From Polyangiaceae bacterium (GTDB taxonomy: Bacteria; Myxococcota_A; Polyangia; Polyangiales; Polyangiaceae): a stretch of 64,000 nt of DNA. Both the position numbers and the translations under genes were made by a program. Positions 10,001 through 17,030 of the stretch are shown piece after piece (the stretch's first letter is position 1; each line of letters begins with the position of its first letter). The stretch spans positions 1-64,000 of the forward strand of contig JADJYE010000014.1 in NCBI GenBank assembly GCA_016719945.1. Reading direction: 5' to 3'. Below the pieces are notes generated by a model. The model was not told the origin of the DNA. It ran no database searches and saw nothing but the letters and a program-made list of their open reading frames with translations.

Positions 10001-11180
10001 GGACGGCAAGGTGACGAACCTCGAAGGGTTCCGCGGCGGGCAGACCGAGCCGGGCGACGACGTCGGCATCTGGACCAGCCTCGCCATCAACCCCGCGACC
10101 GGCTTCCCCGCGGTGTCCTATTACGACCGCACGAACGACGCGCTCAAGTTCGCCGAGTTCAACGGCACCGCGTGGACCATCGAGACGGTGCGCGACGAGC
10201 CCGAGGGGGACGTCGGCAAGTACTCGAAGCTCGTCTACGACGGGAACACCCCGGTCATCGCGTACATGTTCATGGAGCCCTCCGACAGCGGGAACATCGC
10301 CTCCGGCGTGAAGCTCGCGCGGAAGGCGACGGGTGGCTTCCAGATCGAGGAGGTCGTGCGCAACGAGGCGACCCCCTGCCGCTTTGGGCTCTGCACCGGG
10401 GGCGCGCAGTGCCTCGCCGATGAGGGCACCTGCTCCACGACAGCGTCTGGCTGCGCCGAGTGCGCCGCTGGCGAGGAGTGCATGCAGACGGCCGGCGGCC
10501 CCGCCTGTGCGGTGGTGCTCACGTCGGTCAAGGTCGAGCCGTACCCCGTCGCCTCGGGCCTCTACGTCGCGCTTGCCAAGGTCCCGGGTGGCGGCCTCGG
10601 CGTAGCGTACTACGACCGTGTCAACGGCACGGTCAACGTGGCGGCGCAGGCAGGCGAGGGCTGGACCAACGTCGTCGTCGACGGCGGCGTCCTGCCGAGC
10701 GGTGTCGTGAGCGACGTCGGTGTGGGCGCGTCGCTCTTCATCGATGACGGCGGCGCATGGCACGTCTCCTACGTCGATGGCTACAACGAGGCGCTCAAGT
10801 ACGCTCGGGTCGCCGATGGCGTGGTGGAGGTGATCGAGCTCGTCGACGAGGGCTTCGGGGTCGACGGCATTCCCCACCCCGACGGGCAACACGTGATCGG
10901 CGACGACTCGTCGATATCGGTGACGCCCTCGGGCAGCGTCCAGATCACCTATCAAGACGCGACGAACGGCACGGTGCGCTTCGCGACGGGGGCACCGAAC
11001 GCGAGCGGCGGCAACGACTGGTCGGTGAGGGTCCTCGAGTCGGAGGTCTTCGGCGGCTTCTTCTCGCGCCAGATCGAGATCGCAGGCTCGATGAAGGTGC
11101 TGCACTGGGGCCGGCAGATCATCACCGCCGAGGACGGCCTCAAGAAGGGCGTCGGGGACGTCTCGGTGATCTCGCCGTAG
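7008..11180 (+). CDS. 1390-residue exported protein with internal MYXO-CTERM-like signal and second exported domain
   Basis: The N-terminus is a signal peptide ending near TATACSGDGC, compatible with lipidation or cleavage. Residues ~40-700 are an unknown secreted beta-rich region; ~700-830 contains Ig/big-like beta sequence. At 834-870 there is a complete MYXO-CTERM-like signal: GCGC (Cys835, Cys837), a hydrophobic helix (~849-864) and RRRRAR. Instead of a stop, the frame continues through a second signal-like stretch (~890-908, Ala/Val-rich) to Cys911 and Cys913, then a domain to 1390 with about four propeller-like repeats of the pattern SL..(V/I)SYYD..N.ALK.A...W. No ATG or GTG lies between the two parts in a position suited to start the second signal peptide, so fusion is real in this sequence. 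In known MYXO-CTERM proteins the signal is C-terminal, so cleavage here would release a separate second protein. Confidence 0.8.
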   Translation: MAAQPKKQSTRFATLTLLGLATATACSGDGCSSGCGGLTPLPGGFANDQRIENAAGIRITESGLDFLEANLGAIAGNVLGSEGGLIEFPIPETSGSQTGIDYTICPGGPDPNANPPRCVAQFDLGNADLSIQPSAPHNLVIAGTIPVLLPQLPFEGTIGFIPCNFDITMTGNDSCPGEAQTFADVGVSISISIETDEDPTHARQGYSRVRISQVNISQADIESALGFCGGLCAAIVDLAEGLIVDQLFGGIQDTLISAVEEQLCQKANDAVDPPCPTGTNNVEGVCRYGTATDSECVSIVLGMDGHADLGGLLASLSPGTKGGMDFLLAAGGSSVRDDGSGFTWGDLNPINNGASLSMFGGVEPSPISECVPLAELVRPTGLKIPNELLDDQLINDWPAATPGPHIGIGLSEAFFNYAMAGLYNSGLFCIGISTETVDLLNSGTLGLLAQSLKDLGIQQETQPVALMIRPTQPPHVTFGNGTNIETDPLIRLELPQASFDFYMFSSDRYVRFMTATFDLDVPLNLTVTPEGLVPVLETIGIANGKVENSELIKEDPAGLAATLQGLLSSQIGSLLGDGLPAVDLNGALASLGMRLVIPESVEGQGSPGLRTLTKDGERYLGIFAALEVADAGMMNANAAETEADISSVEVDAAGLRAGTITADNAPVITVEVAARSPEGEELEHQIRIDGSLWRPWSRKGTLQVTSEALRVEGKHLIEVRSRVVGEPYSVDPSPEQFEVIIDTLAPQGRVSTLTAGGEVNLTVRDMVSKEATLVRYRFDDGAFGAWVPAVDLPSIAVPETAELIEVEMKDEAGNVGTARQEIIRGLPRGDGSGGCGCVVVGAEPTSRGWQLGALGLAMLGALFARRRRARAAEAPAKPRVGGLGAAITRSKSRQAAAAAVVLGVAGSYSGCSCDEETTPPDPDYECIAPGCSTLEQGLIGSYTSAAVDGEGNVWVAGYLEAAYEQAWPKYGDLVVGRVGEDDKVAWEIVDGVPTDPPPDGKVTNLEGFRGGQTEPGDDVGIWTSLAINPATGFPAVSYYDRTNDALKFAEFNGTAWTIETVRDEPEGDVGKYSKLVYDGNTPVIAYMFMEPSDSGNIASGVKLARKATGGFQIEEVVRNEATPCRFGLCTGGAQCLADEGTCSTTASGCAECAAGEECMQTAGGPACAVVLTSVKVEPYPVASGLYVALAKVPGGGLGVAYYDRVNGTVNVAAQAGEGWTNVVVDGGVLPSGVVSDVGVGASLFIDDGGAWHVSYVDGYNEALKYARVADGVVEVIELVDEGFGVDGIPHPDGQHVIGDDSSISVTPSGSVQITYQDATNGTVRFATGAPNASGGNDWSVRVLESEVFGGFFSRQIEIAGSMKVLHWGRQIITAEDGLKKGVGDVSVISP

Positions 11181-12318
11181 CTCGGTCTTGGCGGCGCTCC
11201 GCCGCGGCGCGCGCCCTCTTGGGCAGCGTCACCTCGTCACAGCCACACGCCTCGGCGTGGCGCGAGAGCGCCGCGCCGAGCGCGTCTTTGTCGAGGCGTT
11301 TGCCCGCTTCAGGCCAGAGCCGATCGACGGCGAGGGTCGTCCCGCGGACGGCGGCTTCGACGCGACCGACGAGCTCGCCCTGGTGATAGAGGGGGCAGAC
11401 ATACCAACCCCAGCGGCGCTCGCTGGCTGGCTTGTAGACCTCCCACACGTAGTCGAACCCGAACGCGTCGCGGACCAGCGAGCGATCCCAGAGCAGCGGG
11501 TCGAGCGGCCCGAGGATGCGCAGCGCGTCGTCCGGCGTACGAACAGGCGCTACGAACAAGCCGGAGCTGGTGAGGTACGTCCGCTTCGACCCGGCGACCT
11601 GGACCTCCTCGAGGACCCCCTCGGCGACGAGGAGCTCGGGCAGAGGCCCGGTGCGAACCTCCGAGAGCATCGACCAGTGCGGACCCGCGTTGCGCGGCAG
11701 CATCCCCGCGGCGTGCACGCGCTCGAGCAGCGCCCAGCTGTCGAAGTCGACGGTGGGGCGCGCCCCAAGGACCGCCGGCAGAGCCCGCTCGGGGACATCG
11801 TAGAGCTTGTCGCGCCCCGCCCGACCCGCGACGACCACGTCGCAGCGCGTCCACAGGACCTCGAGGGCGAGCTTCGCGGCGCTGGAGGTACCCTTCCAGC
11901 CGCTCCAGTCGAGCGGCTTCACGGCGCCGCGGGGAGTGAGCTGTCGGGCGCTGAGCGGCCCGCGCTCTCGGACCTCGCACAGGACGTCGTCGATCAGCGC
12001 GCGGTCGAGCTTCTTCATGCGCTCGGAGTGGCGCCACCACGGCGTCTCGATCGCGCGCCCGCGGTAGTGCGGGAAAGCGCGAGCCGGCAACAGGCAGCGC
12101 TCCTTCGCGAAGTGCTCGAAGGCGCGCCCTGGATAGACGTCGCGGTGCACCTGCCCACGCGCGGCGCCGCGCACGCGGGCGATCACCACCAGGTCGGCGT
12201 TCTGTCCGATGACGTCGAGCGGATCGAGCTGGATGCATCGGAGCCGCTCGAGGACGAGGCACACCCGGTCCGCCGCCGGCCCCGGCTCGAAGCGCGCGAG
12301 GCCCAGGTGGCTGACCAT
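11140..12318 (-). CDS. winged-helix, YcaQ/AlkX-type DNA glycosylase family
   Basis: The protein matches the winged-helix family of YcaQ (AlkX), glycosylases that unhook interstrand crosslinks. The key Q-x-D motif is present as CIQLDPLD (Gln30, Asp32), followed by the typical RDVYPGRAFEHFAKERCLLPARAFPHYR block and a C-terminal RRWGWYVCPLYH-type segment. The only usual start codon is the ATG at 12318, yet the in-frame sequence just upstream (reading SPAEARR) looks like the normal first helix of the family and has no ATG/GTG/TTG; the true start may be a rare codon near 12384, or one base is wrong. The 3' end overlaps the convergent 1390-residue gene by 41 bases, in an Arg-rich tail that is probably not conserved. 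Confidence 0.8.
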   Translation of the reverse strand: MVSHLGLARFEPGPAADRVCLVLERLRCIQLDPLDVIGQNADLVVIARVRGAARGQVHRDVYPGRAFEHFAKERCLLPARAFPHYRGRAIETPWWRHSERMKKLDRALIDDVLCEVRERGPLSARQLTPRGAVKPLDWSGWKGTSSAAKLALEVLWTRCDVVVAGRAGRDKLYDVPERALPAVLGARPTVDFDSWALLERVHAAGMLPRNAGPHWSMLSEVRTGPLPELLVAEGVLEEVQVAGSKRTYLTSSGLFVAPVRTPDDALRILGPLDPLLWDRSLVRDAFGFDYVWEVYKPASERRWGWYVCPLYHQGELVGRVEAAVRGTTLAVDRLWPEAGKRLDKDALGAALSRHAEACGCDEVTLPKRARAAAERRQDRATARSPRRPRRPS

Positions 12319-12446
12319 GACGCGCCGCGCCTCGGCGGGCGAGACGACGCGAGCGGGCCGCTTGGCTGGCTGCTTCGTGGCGATGACCGCGAGCGTAGCC
12401 GAGGCAGGACGGCGGCATCCATCGGGGCTGCTACGCTCGGAGCGCG

Positions 12447-13064
12447 ATGGGCGCAGCCGCGACCAAGAAGCCGCCGCAGCGCGGCGCGCCGCGCGAGCGG
12501 ATCAGGGTCACCGCCACGCGACGCTGGCCGGCGTTGGCCGTGGCGGTCGCGCTCGACCCGCTGTGCCTGGTGTCGCTCGTGACGCTCGCGCTCGCGCTGC
12601 TCGTCGCGGCAGGCCCAGAGCCGCTGGCGCGTGAGGTGTGGGTCGAGCTCGACGCGGTGGCCGCCTACCCGCTGCAGTACCTGGTGTGGTTCCAGGCTCC
12701 CGCCACGGTCGCGGCGGGCCTGCTCTATTTCGGCGTGCCGCGAACGACGTTCGCGCGCGCGCGCAAAGATGCCCTCGAGCTCCGCGTTGGACGACGCTGG
12801 ACGGCCCTGCGCCGCCCCGAGGTCTCAGAGGGGCTCGTCACGGTGCCGTGGCCCGGCAGCTCTCGCCTCATTCTCCAGCTCGGGTCGGGCCTCGGCGCGA
12901 GCGAGCTGTCGCTCACGAGCGACGGGGATCGCGCGCTGCAGCTGGCCAAGGGGTGGCTCGGGGAGCGGCGCGGCGCGACCCTGGCGGGCGCGAGCCTCGG
13001 ACGGATCGCCATGAGCGCGGCGATCGGCGGAGGCCTGGGTGCGCTCGGCGCGTTGCTGCTGTGA
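12447..13064 (+). CDS. hypothetical membrane protein
   Basis: The 205-residue protein has a basic N-terminus, two transmembrane segments (about residues 30-53 and 70-92), a soluble middle region, and a hydrophobic Gly/Ala-rich C-terminal segment (about 188-205). No family recognised. It is divergent from the YcaQ-like gene and followed after three bases by another unknown gene in the same direction, so the two probably form an operon and may act together; the second also reads like a membrane-associated PH-like protein. Confidence 0.6.
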   Translation: MGAAATKKPPQRGAPRERIRVTATRRWPALAVAVALDPLCLVSLVTLALALLVAAGPEPLAREVWVELDAVAAYPLQYLVWFQAPATVAAGLLYFGVPRTTFARARKDALELRVGRRWTALRRPEVSEGLVTVPWPGSSRLILQLGSGLGASELSLTSDGDRALQLAKGWLGERRGATLAGASLGRIAMSAAIGGGLGALGALLL

Positions 13065-13067
13065 GGC

Positions 13068-13730
13068 TTGCTCTCAGCGCGCAAGGCCGGCTTCTCGCCG
13101 CCGATCGATCCAGCCTTGAGCGACCCGTGGATGAGCGGGACGATCACGGCGTGCGTCGCGCTGTCGATGCGGGCGGTAGCGCTCTTGAGCCGCCCGACCA
13201 CGGTCTCGAGCGGCCTCGACGGGCTTGCGCTCGGGGAGCGACGGGCCGCGTGGTCCGAGGTCTCGTCGATCGAGGTCCGCGCGGGTTCGCTGGGGTGCGC
13301 CGTGCGAGGCGCGTGGGTCGACGACGTGACGTGTGTGGGCGCCGATCGCGCGAGGCTCAGCGGCCTCGCGCGCGCCGCGATGGACACCAGGGGGCGGACG
13401 CCGCCGAGCCCCCTGGCGCTGCCCCGCTACGAGGGCGACGCGCGGGCGTGGGCCGTGGCGATCGCCCAAGGAGCCCAGCCCGCCCACTATCGCGCCCTCG
13501 CCACGGCGACCTCCCGAGCGGAGGACGTCTTGTTCGCGGTCGGGGTGGAGCCGGAGGCCCGGCTGGGCGCTGCCCTTCGAGTGCGCGCGACGCGAGGAGC
13601 CGAGGGGCGCGGCCTCGTGATGGCGGCATCGCGTGAGGTCGTCGACCGCAAGCTGCAGGCAGCGCTGGTGGCGATCGCGCGCCGTCGCGGCCAGCACCGC
13701 GCGATCGACGCCGCCCTGCGGGCGGCCTGA
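13068..13730 (+). CDS. hypothetical protein
   Basis: A 220-residue frame opening at a TTG three bases after the preceding gene; the ATG at 13131 is an alternative start. It has a moderately hydrophobic N-terminal third, then an Ala/Arg-rich soluble region. Composition and codon bias are like the neighbours. No family or motif recognised. Its tight spacing with the upstream membrane-protein gene suggests one transcript. Confidence 0.5.
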   Translation: MLSARKAGFSPPIDPALSDPWMSGTITACVALSMRAVALLSRPTTVSSGLDGLALGERRAAWSEVSSIEVRAGSLGCAVRGAWVDDVTCVGADRARLSGLARAAMDTRGRTPPSPLALPRYEGDARAWAVAIAQGAQPAHYRALATATSRAEDVLFAVGVEPEARLGAALRVRATRGAEGRGLVMAASREVVDRKLQAALVAIARRRGQHRAIDAALRAA

Positions 13731-13754
13731 GGTCGCGAGAGCTGGCCCGCGCGC

Positions 13755-14018
13755 TCAGGCGCTCGCGCGCACGAACGCGAAGCCCTCTTCGGCGTCCGCC
13801 TCTCGAGTCGCGGCGCCGTTGAGCGCCGCGCGCTCCTCGGCGACCACCGCCAACAGCTCCTTCTGGCTGGCGAGCTTGCCGTCGAGCAGCGCGCGCATGT
13901 AGCCGTCGACGTAGCCTTGGGCCCGCGACAGCTTGGGGAAGGTCGAGCCTTCGTTCATGAGTGTGAGCATGACGCGCAGCGCGCGCCGCAGCTCTGCGAG
14001 GGCCTCGGGCTTCGTCAT
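13755..14018 (-). CDS. small helical hypothetical protein
   Basis: An 87-residue, mostly alpha-helical, charged protein without a signal peptide or membrane segment. ATG start. Residues 1-30 (LAELRRALRVMLTLM) and 40-65 form amphipathic helices. No family recognised. It sits 51 bases downstream of the larger membrane-protein gene on the same strand and may share its transcript. Confidence 0.5.
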   Translation of the reverse strand: MTKPEALAELRRALRVMLTLMNEGSTFPKLSRAQGYVDGYMRALLDGKLASQKELLAVVAEERAALNGAATREADAEEGFAFVRASA

Positions 14019-14069
14019 GCGCGACCCCTATAGGACGCGACGGAGCTCGGCCAAATTTTCGGAATGGGC

Positions 14070-15248
14070 CTACGCCTTGAGCGCCTGGAGGGCCGCCTCG
14101 GCCTTCGCGCGCTCGACGAACGCGACGGCGACGACGCGACCGCGCCGCGGCTCGAGCACGATGCGGCAGCGATCCGAGGAGCGCGCCGGCAGCAGGGAGA
14201 GGCCGTAGTCGGCGACCAGCGCGGCGAAGAGCACCGCGACGCCCAGGCCGAGCAGCTCGGGAGACCCGGAGCGCAGGCCGTCGAGCACCTGCCGGAGGCC
14301 GATGTAGCTGCCCACGAGCAAACAACCGATCCCCAGGTAGGTCGCGAGCCTCGGGTACCGGACCTCGCGGGCCGCGCGCACCAAGCTGCTCGCCGCGAGG
14401 AAGGTCTCGCGCTCACGGACGATCTTGCCGAGGACCTCGAGCTTCGACCGGATGGTCACGCCCTCCCTCGAGAAGGCGAGCTCGGTGGGCCGGCGCAGGC
14501 GCAGCGCGTAGCGACCGAACAGCTTCGCGGCGCTCCACAAGGGCAACAGGAGCGTCACCGTCAGCGCGAGCGTCAAGAAGGCGTTGCGCGGCGCGCTCGT
14601 CTCCTCGCCGGTCACGACCAGCTGGCTGGCGGCGGCGCGAGCCGGGGGCGGGCCGAGGATCGCGAGCAGGGTCGGATCGGCGAGCGAGGCGAGCTCGGCG
14701 CGGGCGCGAGTCGCGGCGGGCGAGGACGACCGGGCGAGGGCGAGCGCCGATAGCACGGCCGACGCCCGGTCGAGCGCGCGAGGCCGACCGTCGACGTGGG
14801 CGGCCACCAGATCGGACAGCGCCATCACCAGGCCGTCCTTCAGCTCGCCGTCGGGCAGGGCGGCGTCGAGCGCCGAGAGCGGATCCGCGGGGGTGTGGGC
14901 CGACAGCCAAGCGAGGGACTCCGCGACCCGCGCGCGCGCGTCTTCGGAGGGTGGCGCCGCGGCGGCGACGCCTCGAGCGACCAACGCCCCGAGCAGCGTC
15001 CGCTCGGCCGCGGTGCAGCCTTCGCGCTTCTTGAGGACCACGAGGACGTTGCCGACCGACGTCTCCGCCGACGCCTGGTCGACGCCGACCCGAGCGGCGG
15101 CCTCCTCGAGCCCGGTGTCGAGGGCCGCCCTACCCTCGTCGAACGCGCTGGCAGCGAGGGTGTGGACGAGCTCGGAGAGCGCGAGGCCGTGTGGGTGCCT
15201 CGCGAGCTCTTCCAGGATGGCGCCGGGTGATCGATCGGTGGTTGCCAT
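14070..15248 (-). CDS. hypothetical membrane protein
   Basis: The 392-residue protein has an N-terminal ~200-residue Ala-rich soluble helical region, one membrane segment near residues 225-245, a PH-like soluble stretch, two further membrane segments (about 305-322 and 330-350), and a C-terminal beta-like tail with SSDRCRIVLEPRRGRVVAVAF. No family recognised. A sensor or scaffold at the inner membrane is possible but unproven. Codon use matches the neighbours. Confidence 0.65.
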   Translation of the reverse strand: MATTDRSPGAILEELARHPHGLALSELVHTLAASAFDEGRAALDTGLEEAAARVGVDQASAETSVGNVLVVLKKREGCTAAERTLLGALVARGVAAAAPPSEDARARVAESLAWLSAHTPADPLSALDAALPDGELKDGLVMALSDLVAAHVDGRPRALDRASAVLSALALARSSSPAATRARAELASLADPTLLAILGPPPARAAASQLVVTGEETSAPRNAFLTLALTVTLLLPLWSAAKLFGRYALRLRRPTELAFSREGVTIRSKLEVLGKIVRERETFLAASSLVRAAREVRYPRLATYLGIGCLLVGSYIGLRQVLDGLRSGSPELLGLGVAVLFAALVADYGLSLLPARSSDRCRIVLEPRRGRVVAVAFVERAKAEAALQALKA

Positions 15249-15327
15249 ACGCGCGCGGTCCGCCCCGCGTCCCGCTCATATCGCTACGCCCCACGGAGCG
15301 CCAGTATTCGCGGACGAGCGCGCAGCG

Positions 15328-16749
15328 CTAGCCCTCGTCGTCGGGCTCGTCCTTGCGCGTTTTCTTGGCTTCCTCGGTCTTCTCTTTGCCGATCGTGAAC
15401 ACGACCTCGAGCGCCTTCTGATCGAGCTTCCCCTTGGCGACGATCTCGTTGCCCTTGGGCTCGAACTTCATGTCCGGCAGCTCGAGGTCGAACTTGAACC
15501 GCGCGCCCATCTGGATCGTGCCCCACGACGCGTTGAGGATCTGGGCGTCGTCCATCGCGGCCTTCTCGGTCGGGGCGACCAGGGTGATCGTCACGTCGGC
15601 GTCGGCGCCGCTGGGCACCACGACGATGCGGCCCTGATCGAGGTCCTTCGGGATGAGCTCGATGCCGCCGACGAGCGGGAGGTCGACCTTGCCGTCCTTG
15701 CCCTGCAGCTTCCACGGCTCGACCATGTACGCCTCGATCGCGAACTGGGGCAGGTCTCGGTCCGCAAACTTCCCTGCCTTGATCTTGCCGAGCTCGAGGT
15801 CGAGCGTCTTGCGGGCCTTCTGCATCGCCTCGTCGAGCTTGCCCTGCTTCTTCAGGCGCTTCTGCTTGGCGGGGCCGGGGTACGGGGACGGGAACACGTA
15901 GAGCAGGCTCTTGTCCGGCACGAGCGCGAAGATGCGCTCGGCGCCGTCCGCGAACGCCCTCGCCGCCGGGATCGTCGTGCCCTCGAGCCACTCGCCGCCG
16001 GTCTTGCTCTCCGAGATGACGTGGTCGACCGCCGCCTTCACGCGCTCCATGTCGGCGCTGAACTTCACGATCGACACGACCTTGCCGCTGATCTTCATCC
16101 GCGGACCGGTCACGACCATCACGTCGACGTCGTTGATGGGGTCGATGTTCGAGCCGCCGAAGAAGTCCTCCCACTGCTTGTTCGCGGTGAGCAGCGCGCC
16201 CATCTTGCCGCCGACCGGGTGGTTGCGCAGCTGCGAGCCGACCAGCGTGATGGTCACGTGGTTCGGGTTCTTCGCCAGCACCTGGATGTCGTCGATCGCG
16301 TCGGCCGGGCTCTCGCGCTTCGGCTTGGGCGCAGGCGGCGGCGGCGCGGTCGCCACGGGGGGAGGCACGCTCGGCTCGGGGGGCGCGGCCGTCGGCTCGG
16401 GCTCCGGCTTGGGCTTCGGGGGCTCCTCGGCCTTCTTTTCCTCGGCCTTGACCTTCGGAGGGTCGGGCAGGTCGGCGCCGATCTCGATCTCGAAGGGGAC
16501 CACGGCGGGCTCGTCGTCGTCCGACTCGTCGTCGCTCCAGAAGTCGAGGAGCTGGCCGACGTAGCGGGAGATCGGCAGCGCCGGCAGGTGGGCGGCGAAC
16601 GCGACCACGAAGCAGACGATCAAGACCTTCTCCGTGGCGGCCCAACGTCGGAAGCGCCGAAAGCCCCGAGGCCGGGCCTCCGAGGCCGGGCCCGCCGGGG
16701 CAGAGGCGTCCTTCTTGGCGTTCGATGCGCTCGTCGACCGTGTCACCAC
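15328..16749 (-). CDS. single-pass membrane protein with Pro-rich linker (TonB-like architecture)
   Basis: From the GTG at 16749 (with GGAGG about eight bases upstream) the protein has ~473 residues. A basic cytoplasmic N-terminus leads to one transmembrane helix (about residues 38-58), an acidic segment, a Pro/Lys/Glu-rich linker typical of TonB/TolA-type periplasm-spanning proteins, and then a ~330-residue periplasmic domain of unknown fold. The periplasmic domain contains repeated statements of the form 'V(T/V)ITLV' that may be beta strands. The open frame extends upstream to 16932 but that part overlaps the intergenic region and is unlikely. It is divergent from the L,D-transpeptidase gene, so an envelope role is likely. 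Confidence 0.7.
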   Translation of the reverse strand: MVTRSTSASNAKKDASAPAGPASEARPRGFRRFRRWAATEKVLIVCFVVAFAAHLPALPISRYVGQLLDFWSDDESDDDEPAVVPFEIEIGADLPDPPKVKAEEKKAEEPPKPKPEPEPTAAPPEPSVPPPVATAPPPPAPKPKRESPADAIDDIQVLAKNPNHVTITLVGSQLRNHPVGGKMGALLTANKQWEDFFGGSNIDPINDVDVMVVTGPRMKISGKVVSIVKFSADMERVKAAVDHVISESKTGGEWLEGTTIPAARAFADGAERIFALVPDKSLLYVFPSPYPGPAKQKRLKKQGKLDEAMQKARKTLDLELGKIKAGKFADRDLPQFAIEAYMVEPWKLQGKDGKVDLPLVGGIELIPKDLDQGRIVVVPSGADADVTITLVAPTEKAAMDDAQILNASWGTIQMGARFKFDLELPDMKFEPKGNEIVAKGKLDQKALEVVFTIGKEKTEEAKKTRKDEPDDEG

Positions 16750-17030
16750 GCGCACACCCTCCGTGTCGGAGAAACCACAGTGGAGCCCACGGGCCCCGTG
16801 GCTGCCAAGCGGCCCAAGACGCATGCGTACCGGAGCTCTTCCCGGCAACGACGTGGGTCGACGCCCGGTCCTTCTGTTGGCTCGAAGGGTGGCACGCTCA
16901 TTGGACGTACCGGCTCCGCATTGTCTCTCCACCCCATCCTACGTCGCCTCCGCCATTCGGCCACCCCCCCACCGTCCGCCAAAACTGGATCGCCGACCGT
17001 TGGACGAGTAGTAGGAGGCAGGCGCCGGCC

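Noticed and set aside
9033..11105. 690-codon minus-strand open frame across the 1390-residue protein
   Set aside because: The plus-strand frame has a signal peptide, MYXO-CTERM-like signal and repeats; the antisense frame is Arg/His-rich without recognisable domains.
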